From positions 1-64,000 of the forward strand of contig JACMLJ010000041.1 in the NCBI GenBank assembly GCA_014379625.1: DNA of 64,000 nt, read 5' to 3'. Positions 54,948-64,000 of this stretch are shown one piece after another. Every line of letters starts with the position of its first letter. The first letter of the stretch is position 1. The position numbers and the translations under genes were made by a program. Under the pieces are notes generated by a model that was given only the letters and a program-made list of their open reading frames with translations, searched no databases and was not told the DNA's origin. The stretch comes from Ferruginibacter sp. GTDB lineage: Bacteria > Bacteroidota > Bacteroidia > Chitinophagales > Chitinophagaceae.

Positions 54948-57743
54948 TTATTGTATCACTAATTTATTCTTTCCAATAACAGCCTGATCCGCCTCGCTCA
55001 TCAATTCAATAAAATAACTGCCCTTACTTAAATTACCGGCATCCTTTAAGTTAATTAAATTATTACCGGCCAATAATTTCCCGATCGCTGCTTTATAAAC
55101 AACCACGCCCGATATATTTGTGATGCGTAACTGTACATTTCTCGTGGTGTTCAACTGTATGCTCAGGTTGATATTATTACTGCCGGCCGGGTTAGGAAAT
55201 GCCTTCATGGTTTCAATTTTGAAATCACTGTTATTGATTGACAGAACCTTGCTGTAAGCAAATTTCCAATCCCTGTCCACCTGTTTTATCCTGTAGTAAA
55301 TAACCCCGTGCAGGGATTTAATATCATGGGTAAATGTATAGTGTAAAGGTATGCTGCTGCTGCCATTCATGGCTTTTGAGGCAACGGTGCCTGCCTTATT
55401 AAAGCTGAGACCATCCGTACTTTTTTCCACGTCAAAGTAATTGTTGCCGGCTTCCATTTCCGTATTCCAGGAAAGGTTGGCAAAGCCATTAGCGGCATTA
55501 ACGTGAAAGCTGGTGAGGCTTACGGGCAGTACGGTATTATCTTCGCCATATGGTATCCCCCTTCCTGCGCTACTCATGTAAACACGGCCAAAGACATTTA
55601 AATCCCCCTGTACAAACTGTCCGTTTGCGAGCCCGCCATATTCATGTTCGTCATCATTAACCCTTATCCAGGTGACACCTTCATCGGTAGAGCGGTGAAC
55701 ACCCGTTACACCATTTACCCTGCCCCAGATATAAATGGTAAAGTAAGTGGCGTTTGGTGCAGCCTTACCCAAACCAACTGCCGCGCAGGTAGTAACACCA
55801 CTGATGGTAGTATAAGAGCTGCCGGAATTTACAGAACGTTTTAACCCACCATTGGCTAAAGCAAGCCACAAATGGCCTTCCTGCCCCGGCACTGTCCTTA
55901 TTTTTTTTTGTCCCCCGCTACCTGGCGTACCCGCCACCGTAAAGTTGATACCGCCATCCGTACTGATATAAATATTACCATTATTATTATCGTATGCATA
56001 AAATTTGTTGGAGTTAACGGCATCAGCAACCGGTATCGCATTGCTTGTGCTAATACCATTGCATACCGACCAGGTAGCCCCATTGTCTGCTGACCTGTAA
56101 GTAAATGTTGACCCATTAGGGCAATGCAGAAAAATATTACCGTTAGCAGAGAGGGCTATCTTGCCCCCGGACCCATTCATGGTGCATTGGGTCCAGGTGG
56201 CGCCCTGGTCGGTAGTGTAGTACATTTTACTGCCCACCCGCAATAATTTATTCGTATTTAAAGTAGCATAGGCAATACCGTTAGTGCTACCCATGCGCGG
56301 GTTATGTATGGGTGAATACTGCGTTATATCGGTATGCTTAAACCCGTCGTAATCGCCGATTACAGAAAACATGGGGCCCTCAGTTATGCTCACCAGGTCG
56401 TTGCATACCGTTTCTTCGATGCCCTTCGTCGCGAACTTCCAGGTAGTGTTGGTTGCACTTAAATCGTTACAAACAAAAATTCCATTGCCGGATATTACCC
56501 AGGCTTCGTTCGTATTAAAAGGGTTAAACTCAATACTGCCGCCCCAGTGTATCGACTGGCCTAAAATCCAGGTACAGCCATTCGGGTCGAGTGTTATGCC
56601 ACTTCCAATAAGGTTTCTCCACGAACTGCCTCCATTGGTGGTAAGATAAAAACGGTCGCCATAAATACCACCGGTTGCGGGTCCGTACTGCAACAGGTAC
56701 TTATTAATAGTACCTATTATAATTTTTTGGGCGTCATTAGGATCCACACTCACACCGCTGTATCCATAACCGGTTCCACCCGCAGGTGTAATATTTGTCC
56801 ATACAGCGGTGAGGGTATTGTACTTCCATACTTCGCCGGTAGTGGCATTGCCCGGCCCTTCTTTATCAGCATAAGTAATGTATAAATTTTTGTCGCCGGC
56901 CAATACCGCTTTTTGCGGCATTAACACAGAAGGCCCTCCTGCAAGCGGGGTGAAAGTTGCGCCCCCGTTGATGCTTACATAAAAGTTAGTGGCGGTAATG
57001 GTGGACACACCCACGAATATTTTTTGTGTGGCATTGCCCGGTGTACCGGTTGCCGGATCAAATAAAACAAAGCTGATCCCATTATCATTTGGTGTTACGA
57101 TGGTGCCTAAAGAAATATTTTGTACCCAGGTAGCACCGGCATCGGTGCTTTTGAATAATCCATTTCGCCGTGTTCCACAAAATAAAATATTCCCATCGTT
57201 GGGATCCACCATTAATTTTTCGCCGTTGGCACGCCCTGCACCGTTCCCATGCGCTTTAAATTGTGTGGATACATCTGTTATGGAAAATGTATTGCCATTA
57301 TCGATTGATTTAAGTATAGCTGTCTTTCCGCTGTTCCAGTAAGAAGTGCCGGCAAGTATGTATAATTTATTATTTGCCTGCGGATCCATGGCAAAAGATT
57401 CTACTCCCTGGTAACTGGTTTCATTTTCGCTTGCCCAGTCCAGCAGCGATATCCATTTGCTGTTGGCGGCATCCCAGCGGTATGCCCCGCCCACATCTGT
57501 TCTGGCATACATCAGGTTTTGCTGTGTTTTGCTCATAACTAACCCAGTTACAAAACCACCGCCACCCATTGCCACATTGTTCCAGGTGTATGATTGCGCA
57601 TGAAGCCCTGTAATAAACATTGCTAAAACCAGCACCCTGCCAACACGGTACTTGTACTTGTTCACCAGAAAAAACAGGCCGCAGGTACGCCCTGCAAAAG
57701 TTGATATTGAATTTTTCATTGTAATAAAATTGTTATGCTTCAA
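54948..57743 (-). CDS. GH74 xyloglucanase with T9SS sorting domain
   Basis: A 931-residue protein made of two seven-bladed propellers (about 52-740) with repeated Asp-box-like turns (GGxTWxxxx, SxDxGATW). The first catalytic Asp is D83 in ARTDVGGAYRW; the second lies in the GDYDGFKHTDI region. After the propellers comes a FnIII-like stretch (PVSLTSFHVN, FDVEKSTDG) and a type A T9SS C-terminal domain: FPNPAG, LRITNISGVVVY, LSKGSYFIELM, ending KNKLVIQ. It is therefore predicted to be exported across the outer membrane by T9SS and anchored at or released from the surface. The N-terminus is long; ATG 57719 is an alternative start and the signal segment is about 36-50. It follows SusD after 622 bases. 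Confidence 0.93.
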   Translation of the reverse strand: MKHNNFITMKNSISTFAGRTCGLFFLVNKYKYRVGRVLVLAMFITGLHAQSYTWNNVAMGGGGFVTGLVMSKTQQNLMYARTDVGGAYRWDAANSKWISLLDWASENETSYQGVESFAMDPQANNKLYILAGTSYWNSGKTAILKSIDNGNTFSITDVSTQFKAHGNGAGRANGEKLMVDPNDGNILFCGTRRNGLFKSTDAGATWVQNISLGTIVTPNDNGISFVLFDPATGTPGNATQKIFVGVSTITATNFYVSINGGATFTPLAGGPSVLMPQKAVLAGDKNLYITYADKEGPGNATTGEVWKYNTLTAVWTNITPAGGTGYGYSGVSVDPNDAQKIIIGTINKYLLQYGPATGGIYGDRFYLTTNGGSSWRNLIGSGITLDPNGCTWILGQSIHWGGSIEFNPFNTNEAWVISGNGIFVCNDLSATNTTWKFATKGIEETVCNDLVSITEGPMFSVIGDYDGFKHTDITQYSPIHNPRMGSTNGIAYATLNTNKLLRVGSKMYYTTDQGATWTQCTMNGSGGKIALSANGNIFLHCPNGSTFTYRSADNGATWSVCNGISTSNAIPVADAVNSNKFYAYDNNNGNIYISTDGGINFTVAGTPGSGGQKKIRTVPGQEGHLWLALANGGLKRSVNSGSSYTTISGVTTCAAVGLGKAAPNATYFTIYIWGRVNGVTGVHRSTDEGVTWIRVNDDEHEYGGLANGQFVQGDLNVFGRVYMSSAGRGIPYGEDNTVLPVSLTSFHVNAANGFANLSWNTEMEAGNNYFDVEKSTDGLSFNKAGTVASKAMNGSSSIPLHYTFTHDIKSLHGVIYYRIKQVDRDWKFAYSKVLSINNSDFKIETMKAFPNPAGSNNINLSIQLNTTRNVQLRITNISGVVVYKAAIGKLLAGNNLINLKDAGNLSKGSYFIELMSEADQAVIGKNKLVIQ

Positions 57744-58365
57744 TGTAAATTTTTTAAAACAGTTACCCGAGTAGCCTGAAATGCAGACTCAACCCGTTTC
57801 CTGAAACCGAACAATAAACTGCTACTGCCTTTTAGGCCCCCAACCCCTGAAGGGGAGGCCTTCGGACAGTCTTTTATTTTGCATGGCTTTTTAGAAGGCC
57901 AATAGAAACTTTCCTTCGCCTTCAGATGTGGCCAGCGACTTAAAAATATCAGCGGTGATGGAAACTTACACCATCTTAAACTTTATAAAATGCGTATTGA
58001 TCAGTATTTATAAAAAATAAAATTAACCAGCATACATTATTTTAAACCGGCTATAAAGCAGGCTGTCCGCAGACCTTCCCTTCAGGGGCCGGGCAAACCA
58101 GTGTCTTCGTATTCCTCACCTTCTTCATTATACAGCCACGAAAAAACCTTCCTAACTGCTGTCAACTTTGAAATACCCAGCCTCTATTCTTCACCAATTA
58201 ATGAAACCGGGCAATACCTCAAAATGTTTACAAAAAAGAAAAAGGCCGGTATAATGAGATCATTTGCCGGCTCAACGATTGCGTGCTACCAGAATTTGAC
58301 TGTAGTGAAACTGTGCGTTTTATATGGTTTATCAATTATTTATTTATAGCATGCTGCTGATTACC
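57744..58365. other. Intergenic region between SusD and GH74, with a small palindrome
   Basis: 622 bases without a supportable gene. CCCCTGAAGGGG at 57844-57855 is a perfect palindromic arm pair inside a C/G-rich patch (57835-57860), flanked by AT-rich DNA; it could be a processing or terminator-like element separating highly expressed susCD from the enzyme genes. The minus-strand stretch 57897-57965 reads ADIFKSLATSEGEGKFLLAF and might be a fossil tail. A plus-strand frame at 58101-58349 is opposite to all neighbours and not convincing. Confidence 0.5.
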
Positions 58366-60174
58366 CTACCAGCCCGGGTTCTGTATCATCGCCGGCATTT
58401 TGCGTATTTCAATACCAGGTATAGGAAAAAGGTATTGCCTTGGTGCAAAAAAATGCGCCCTAAAGCCTAACACGGGAATATAAGTATATAACCTGGTAGT
58501 GGGATTTCTTTCAATCATCATACCCCTTAACTTACCATTGTTTACCTGTTCAGCTATTTTCCACCGGCGGATATCATCCCACCTGGCGTCGCCTTCAAAA
58601 GCAAGTTCAATATGGCGCTCGTTCCTGATCACTTCCCGCATTTCGGTTACGGTCATATTTGGCTTCATCCCATATAGCCCATCTGTGCCGGGTAATATCC
58701 CGGCCCTGTCCCTGATGTCTTTCATTTTGTCGTATGCAAGCGCTATCTGACCGGTTTCATTAATGGCTTCGGCGTAGCTTAGCAGGATTTCTGCATGGCG
58801 CAGCAAGGGCCATCCCCTGAGTGTATTTCCACTGCTGTTATTGGCAATATTGGAGTCGCATGTTTTTCTAAGGTAGTAGCCGGTTAAAGGGGTTGCTGGT
58901 GGGGCCGCATCGGGGTTGTAACCATCACCGGAAGTGTTAGGTATATTCGTAGGGGTCAACTTAATTGAGTAGGTAAATACAGTATCTACACCACTGTTTG
59001 CCCGTTGGTACCTTGATCCGTTAAAGATGATGGTATAGCTGAACCTTGGATCCCTGTTTACATAAGGGTTGGCAGGATTATAGCCTGAAGTTGGGTCAGT
59101 GATGGCCTTTCCATTCCGCATAGGGAAGCAGTCAACAAGGTTTTGTGTAGGCTTGAACCTGAATCCCCCACCACGGGACGTGGGAAGATAAGCATTTTCA
59201 AAATCCCGGTTCGGCGGGCGGTTTGCAAATAAAATATATTCAGTATTGGGAAATCTTTTTAAAAATACTTCATAAAAACCAAGGCCGGGTTGGGCAGTGC
59301 TTCCCAGATTTAATTTATAATAGCCTGATTTGATAACTGCATCGGCCGCATCGGCAGCAGCCTGCCAGCGGGCCATACTAAAACCTGGGTAACCAGCCAG
59401 ACTCTTCTGAACTTCTGAGGCACCTCCTATTGTCCCGCCATTAAATAGCGGACTTGCTGCAAATAGTAATATCCTTGCCTTAACTGCCATACATGCACCC
59501 TTTGTCACTCTTCCAAAATCCCGGTCTTCGTATCCTGTCTGGCCTGGCGGCAGCGAAGGATTGTAGCCCACATTGGGAACAGGCAATAACGCGGCAGCTT
59601 CGTCCAGTTCTTTCACTATGTAGTTAACGGTCTGCTCAAAAGTTGTCCTTGGTGAGTTTATATTATCGTCTTTGGTATAAAGGGTATCGCCGATCAAGGG
59701 CATACCGCCAAAATTGATGGCGAGATAGGAATAAAAATATGCCCTCATAAATTTTGCTTCTCCTCTTACCCTGCTTTTTAGCGTTTCAGGCAGCGGTGTT
59801 ACTGGCAGGTATTGCAGCAGCAGGTTGGCCCGCCTGATATTTATGAAGGGAACATTCCAGGCATCGCTATGCACAAATGACTCAGCGCTAAAACCGCCCA
59901 GGTACAATGCCACCGGGCGACGGGCAGGATTTTCAAGGCTGAATTCGGCATCATCCCCGCCCTGTGCTGTGTTACCACCTTCCCAGCGGTCATGATTATA
60001 ATTAAACGGCATTTCTTCATATATCCTTGTAAGAAATGCCATGGTCCTGATACTATCCGAAAAAACTGCGTTTACATCGATCAGGTTGGTTGTTTTATCA
60101 TCGAGGAATGATTGCTTCTTACAGGAAGCAATTACCAGCAACACAACCGCAAGCAAAAGGTTTATCTTTTTCAT
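58366..60174 (-). CDS. susD: SusD/RagB-family surface glycan-binding lipoprotein
   Basis: A 602-residue SusD homologue. The signal has a lipobox, VIASC with Cys18, followed by KKQSFLDDKTTN. The TPR-bearing helical body includes RGEAKFMRAYFYSYLAINFGG (about 133-153), YAEAINETGQ and RDRAGI. The C-terminus carries MREVIRNERHIELAFEGDARWDDIRRW and the family ending FPIPGIEIRKMPAMIQNPGW. SusD proteins cap the SusC channel and bind oligosaccharides at the surface. It lies 20 bases after SusC, forming a standard pair. The bound glycan should be xyloglucan or a related hemicellulose, judged by the downstream enzymes. Confidence 0.94.
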   Translation of the reverse strand: MKKINLLLAVVLLVIASCKKQSFLDDKTTNLIDVNAVFSDSIRTMAFLTRIYEEMPFNYNHDRWEGGNTAQGGDDAEFSLENPARRPVALYLGGFSAESFVHSDAWNVPFINIRRANLLLQYLPVTPLPETLKSRVRGEAKFMRAYFYSYLAINFGGMPLIGDTLYTKDDNINSPRTTFEQTVNYIVKELDEAAALLPVPNVGYNPSLPPGQTGYEDRDFGRVTKGACMAVKARILLFAASPLFNGGTIGGASEVQKSLAGYPGFSMARWQAAADAADAVIKSGYYKLNLGSTAQPGLGFYEVFLKRFPNTEYILFANRPPNRDFENAYLPTSRGGGFRFKPTQNLVDCFPMRNGKAITDPTSGYNPANPYVNRDPRFSYTIIFNGSRYQRANSGVDTVFTYSIKLTPTNIPNTSGDGYNPDAAPPATPLTGYYLRKTCDSNIANNSSGNTLRGWPLLRHAEILLSYAEAINETGQIALAYDKMKDIRDRAGILPGTDGLYGMKPNMTVTEMREVIRNERHIELAFEGDARWDDIRRWKIAEQVNNGKLRGMMIERNPTTRLYTYIPVLGFRAHFFAPRQYLFPIPGIEIRKMPAMIQNPGW

Positions 60175-60194
60175 TATTATATAAATTGGTTGTA

Positions 60195-63100
60195 TTAAAA
60201 TGTTATATTAAGGCCTATATTATATACTTTTTGGGGAGGATAGGTAGTCCTGTCTGTGCCCGGAGGCGCTTCAGGGTCAAGGGCGTACAGGTCAAAAAAC
60301 TTAGACCAGGTAACCAGGTTATTGCCATTGATGTATACCCTGATATCATCCACTTTTAGCCGTTTCAGCAAGTCCTGTGGAAGCGAATAAGATATATCAG
60401 CAGTCCTGAGCCGCAGGTATTTTCCTGACTTTGACCAAAAAGTTGAATTTACGCCCGGGTCGCTGATACCTCTTGCAAAAGTCAATATTGGATATTTTGC
60501 ATTATCCCCGAGTTGCGGTGTCCAGCTTTGGGCGTGAACATCAGTTAGATTTGCCGAAAAGGCCCTGATGGCTTCCTCAGTACCATTTACGCTGAAATTG
60601 CCTGTGCCCTGAAATGCCAGGCTAAAGCGAACTTTACCATAGCCCATCTGAAGCTGCATACCATAGTTTACCCTTGGCAGATTAGGTGATCCAAAAAATC
60701 CACGGTCAAAGTCATTAATCACACCATCGCCATTGATATCTTCATATTTCAGATCGCCGGCATGTACAGGCTGCACGCCGGCAAGGGTTACCTTTGGGCT
60801 TTTTGCAATATCATCCAGATCTTTATAAAAACTTCCTGTCCATTTGTATAACAAAGGATCGCCAATGCTTCGTCCGGTTGAAGCCTGGTAAGGCTGTATT
60901 GGCGGGGCTTCATCAATATTAATGCGGGTATTATTAGCGTAAGAGTAAGTACCCCTGATTGAAAAATTAAACTTTTGGCCTATTTTATCCCTATAGGTTA
61001 CTTCGATATCATACCCCTCATTTTTTACTCTGCCTAAGTTTACCGGTGGTAATGTGATGCCTAATAATTGAGAAACTGTGCCACGTTGTGTTAGAATATC
61101 GTAGCGTTCATCTTTAAAAAATTCTATTGTTCCTGAGACTTTGTTTTGAAATAAGCCAAAATCTAACCCTAAATTTAATTTTTTTACTTTTTCCCAGGTT
61201 ACCAGGTTAGACAGCGTACCCTCCTGTAAATTATTATAAGTTGCAGAGGATATGCCAAAGTTTCCCTGTATAATCCTGTTATTAATAAGAAAGTTGGTGA
61301 AGCTGGTATTGCTGTTAGTGTAGCCGGTAGTTTGTGGTGCAAAACTTTGACGGTATACGTACCCGAAGTTTCCTACCTGGTCGGAACCTACAATACCATA
61401 CGAGCCTTTCAATTTGAATATATCGATGAATGGCAGTGCATTTTTAAAGAAATTTTCCTGGGCTATATTCCAGCCGACAGATGCTGCCGGAAAAGTGCCA
61501 AAGCGTTTATCCCCCTCAAAACGGTCTGTACCATTGTAGCCCACATTAAGTTCTACCAGGTATTTTTGTTTATAATCATAGCCTATCCTGGAAGACAATC
61601 CCTGAAAATTAACAGGTATAAAATTATAGTCGGGGGAAGTATTACTTGACCATTTACTATTTCTGCTTAATAATGCCAAACCATAAACATGATGGGAACC
61701 AAAAGTATGGTCGTAGTTGAGTATGCCTTGTATAGTAAAATCACGAAAGGTCGACCGCGTATCATATCCAAGCGTTAATGGTTGTACCCTAAACACGAGC
61801 GGGTCTCTTGCTACATAAGAATTATTTACAGGGTTATAAATGAAGGATGGATAATCCTGCCTGGTTTCGTTTCTGCCATAATTGTAATTACTGGCGTACG
61901 AAATTAAAGCCTTTACAGAAAGTCCCCTTGTTACCACATCAAGCTTTTGCGTTGCACTGGTAATAAAGTTCATATTGTCGTTGTAATTCCTTTGATAACC
62001 TCCCAATGACAGCCGCTCTACGATATTATTTGCATCGTAATTGGTATTGGCATCCTGGGAGGCGCTGTAGGCCCAGCTGCCATCCGGATTTTTGATGGGA
62101 TAAGCATAGGGCGCCAGTGACTGAAAGCTGCTATATTCATAAAAAGCGTCATTTTTTTGGCCGTTGGTGGTATTATTCGATTGTATAAATGGATTATTTA
62201 CCCTGCTTGTGTTGCCGTAAAGATCCACCCTAAAATCGAGCGTGTTGGATGCCTTGATATCAAGGTTGGAACGGTAGTTAAACCTTTTGTTAAAATAGTT
62301 TCCATCAATGCCCTGGCCTTCACTAAAGTCTTTCAATAAACCTCCCTGGTCGATGTATCCCATCGAGACGAAATATTTTACTCTTTCGGTACCGCCGGAG
62401 ATATCGATATTGCTCCGGGTTTGGTGGCTGTATTTTTTAAACAGCACATCATACCAGTTGATATTTGGATGAAGGTAGGGGTCTGTACCATCCTGAAAAA
62501 GCTGCAGATCTGTTGCGTTCCATCTGGGTTGAAAATTTTGAACAGGCACCGTAGCAAAACTGTTATCATTTATTTGTGCCTGGTTGAATAACAAGGCTGT
62601 ATTATAGGAATCCAGGTACTTAGGCAAAACGGTTGGCTCCATCGTGGCATACTCAGTTCTAAAAGAAATTTTAGGCGCTCCAAGTTTACCCCGCCTGGTA
62701 GCAACCACTACAACACCATTCGCCCCTTTAATACCATATATAGCGGTTGTTGAAGCATCTTTCAAAATAGAAATACTTTCAATCTCGTTAGGGTCAAGCA
62801 CAGAAAACTGATCGTAACTGTACTCAATGTCATCCACGATAATGAGCGGTTGATTAGATCCTGTAAAAGAACTTACGCCCCTGATAAAAAATGCAGCACC
62901 ATCTGCACCGGGCCGGCCCGAGCGTTGCTGCGCCGAGAAGCCGGGTAGTTTACCTACCAGGCCGTTCTGTATACTTGCAGAGGGGTTTTCCCTGATGGCC
63001 GCACCCGTTATGGAACTTACAGAACCGGTAACGGTGACTTTTTTCTGCCTGGCATAACCAACTACTATCACCTCTCCCAAACCTTTTGGATCTGTTGCAA

Positions 63101-63380
63101 GAGTGATCGTAAGCTGGGCACCAGTGGCATTTACTTCCTTTGGCAAATAACTGGCAGAGGTAAACAGTAAAACGTTTGTTTTGCCGCGCAAGGTAAGCGT
63201 AAACCTTCCCCTTTCATTGGTTCCTGTAGCATTTTGAGGTATGCCCTTTTCCGTAACTGTCACACCTTCAACAGGCCCTTTGTCATCGCTTACCGTACCA
63301 CTTACCTGCCGGTTTTGAGCAAATGATGCTGCTGTAACCATACAGGTGAGAACAAGAATAAATGTTATGATTTTTTTCAT
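60195..63380 (-). CDS. susC: SusC/RagA-family TonB-dependent outer-membrane transporter
   Basis: A 1061-residue SusC homologue. Signal peptide residues 1-21, then a carboxypeptidase-D-regulatory-like domain (about 24-105; VSGTVSDDKGPVEGVTV), a TonB-box-like EVIVVGYARQKK (about 105-116), the plug (about 118-230; FFIRGVSSF, IVDDIEYS, ILKDASTTAIYGIKGANGV) and the 22-strand barrel ending in VYNIGLNITF. It imports oligosaccharides across the outer membrane using TonB energy. It is placed 34 bases after another SusD, whose own SusC must lie beyond the window edge, and 20 bases before its SusD partner. Confidence 0.95.
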   Translation of the reverse strand: MKKIITFILVLTCMVTAASFAQNRQVSGTVSDDKGPVEGVTVTEKGIPQNATGTNERGRFTLTLRGKTNVLLFTSASYLPKEVNATGAQLTITLATDPKGLGEVIVVGYARQKKVTVTGSVSSITGAAIRENPSASIQNGLVGKLPGFSAQQRSGRPGADGAAFFIRGVSSFTGSNQPLIIVDDIEYSYDQFSVLDPNEIESISILKDASTTAIYGIKGANGVVVVATRRGKLGAPKISFRTEYATMEPTVLPKYLDSYNTALLFNQAQINDNSFATVPVQNFQPRWNATDLQLFQDGTDPYLHPNINWYDVLFKKYSHQTRSNIDISGGTERVKYFVSMGYIDQGGLLKDFSEGQGIDGNYFNKRFNYRSNLDIKASNTLDFRVDLYGNTSRVNNPFIQSNNTTNGQKNDAFYEYSSFQSLAPYAYPIKNPDGSWAYSASQDANTNYDANNIVERLSLGGYQRNYNDNMNFITSATQKLDVVTRGLSVKALISYASNYNYGRNETRQDYPSFIYNPVNNSYVARDPLVFRVQPLTLGYDTRSTFRDFTIQGILNYDHTFGSHHVYGLALLSRNSKWSSNTSPDYNFIPVNFQGLSSRIGYDYKQKYLVELNVGYNGTDRFEGDKRFGTFPAASVGWNIAQENFFKNALPFIDIFKLKGSYGIVGSDQVGNFGYVYRQSFAPQTTGYTNSNTSFTNFLINNRIIQGNFGISSATYNNLQEGTLSNLVTWEKVKKLNLGLDFGLFQNKVSGTIEFFKDERYDILTQRGTVSQLLGITLPPVNLGRVKNEGYDIEVTYRDKIGQKFNFSIRGTYSYANNTRINIDEAPPIQPYQASTGRSIGDPLLYKWTGSFYKDLDDIAKSPKVTLAGVQPVHAGDLKYEDINGDGVINDFDRGFFGSPNLPRVNYGMQLQMGYGKVRFSLAFQGTGNFSVNGTEEAIRAFSANLTDVHAQSWTPQLGDNAKYPILTFARGISDPGVNSTFWSKSGKYLRLRTADISYSLPQDLLKRLKVDDIRVYINGNNLVTWSKFFDLYALDPEAPPGTDRTTYPPQKVYNIGLNITF

Positions 63381-63414
63381 AGCTGTTAATTTGTAGTTTT
63401 AAACTTATTGTTGA

Positions 63415-64000
63415 TTACCAACCAGGGTTTTGTTCCAGTTTTGAGTTTTTTGTTATTTCGTCGTAAGGAAGCGGCATCAGGTAAAGTTTATCTGAAAAAA
63501 CCAGTGTGCCCGCCTGTACTCTTTCGTAGGTGTAAGTGCCCGATACAGACCTTATGATCTTTATACCAAATACAGGTCCGTTCAATTCCTGGCTGGCTAT
63601 TTTCCAGCGTCTTACATCCCAAAAACGTTGTTCTTCAAAAGCCAGTTCAATCCTTCTTTCATTGCGGACCAGGTCACGCATTTCAGCCTGAGTTATTCCT
63701 GCTTTTATTCCGTAACGGGTATTGCCCCCTGCAGTAATACCTGCCCTTGCCCGTATAAGTTTTACCTGGGTTACGGCATCTTCTACCCTGTTCACTTCAT
63801 TTAATGCTTCCGCATAATTCAATAAAATTTCAGCGTAGCGGAAATAAATAAAATTGTGGTCCCGGGGGGCATACGAACTGCCCGTGGCATAATTAATCAT
63901 GAACTTGCGCAGGTAATAGCCTGTTTTGGTTTGTATGGAAGAATTATTAGGTTTATCTCCTCCCCCTTCAAACGTTTCTACCGCACGGTTGAACCAGTTT
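63415..64000 (-). CDS. SusD/RagB-family lipoprotein, C-terminal part (runs off the window)
   Basis: The frame is open through the right edge; about 195 C-terminal residues are visible, starting NWFNRAVETFEGGGDKPN at the edge. Typical SusD blocks are FRYAEILLNYAEALNEVN, LIRARAGI, MRDLVRNERRIELAFEEQRFWDVRRWKIA (about 20 key residues with the RNERxIELAFE core) and the ending KNSKLEQNPGW. It belongs to a first SusC/SusD pair upstream of the complete one, so the locus probably has two tandem pairs. It is 34 bases upstream of SusC and likely in the same operon. Confidence 0.92.
   Translation of the reverse strand, partial: NWFNRAVETFEGGGDKPNNSSIQTKTGYYLRKFMINYATGSSYAPRDHNFIYFRYAEILLNYAEALNEVNRVEDAVTQVKLIRARAGITAGGNTRYGIKAGITQAEMRDLVRNERRIELAFEEQRFWDVRRWKIASQELNGPVFGIKIIRSVSGTYTYERVQAGTLVFSDKLYLMPLPYDEITKNSKLEQNPGW

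Noticed and set aside
58101..58349. 82-codon plus-strand frame between SusD and GH74
   Set aside because: Low-complexity composition, opposite strand to all neighbours, no recognisable feature.

Overview
The window is from a member of the Bacteroidota, most likely a Chitinophagaceae-like soil or plant-litter degrader. The evidence is SusC/SusD nutrient-capture genes, a type IX secretion (T9SS) C-terminal sorting domain on the GH74 enzyme, many signal peptides ending in AQ, A-rich leaders without clear Shine-Dalgarno sequences, and moderate GC. No tRNA, rRNA, CRISPR array or intact mobile element was seen.

Left half (80-27498): a hemicellulose locus aimed at decorated xylan. A short leftward block carries a GH43, an SGNH/SASA esterase and a double-headed CE1-CBM48-CE1 esterase. 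After a 0.8 kb divergent gap, a long rightward block carries a SASA/CE20-like esterase, GH127, GH8, GH97, GH43-CBM6, GH95, GH43, a second GH43-CBM6, another GH43, a GH115 alpha-glucuronidase and a lipoprotein GH10 xylanase. Together these cover acetyl and ester removal, arabinose, glucuronate and galactose removal, backbone cutting, and hydrolysis of xylo-oligosaccharides to xylose. No SusC/SusD pair or regulator for this locus is in view.

This rightward block is full of gene fossils between intact genes: a GH31 tail (7601-7770), a CE1 head (11709-11901), an orphan signal peptide (12643-12729), a signal peptide joined to an alien tail (21789-22006), two unidentified tails, and at the right end a collapsed sugar:cation symporter, a transposase head and a Crp/Fnr tail (27113-27929).

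Middle (28146-33236, leftward): a five-gene operon unrelated to polysaccharides. It encodes a cytosolic coiled-coil protein, a two-TM coiled-coil protein, a membrane-anchored substrate-binding protein fused to a peptidoglycan-binding OmpA domain, a NitT/TauT-type permease and its ATPase. This is the best candidate in the window for a poorly described system.

Right half (33687-64000, leftward): an apparently intact xyloglucan/mannan-type polysaccharide utilization locus. In transcription order it holds a partial SusD, SusC, SusD, GH74 (T9SS-exported), GH26, GH9, GH97, two tandem GH2, a third GH2, GH31 alpha-xylosidase, two GH3 and an SGNH lipoprotein. Endo-enzymes at the surface would feed SusC/D; GH31, GH2, GH3 and GH97 would trim the imported oligosaccharides in the periplasm. 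Short dispersed repeats sit just 3' of several genes here.
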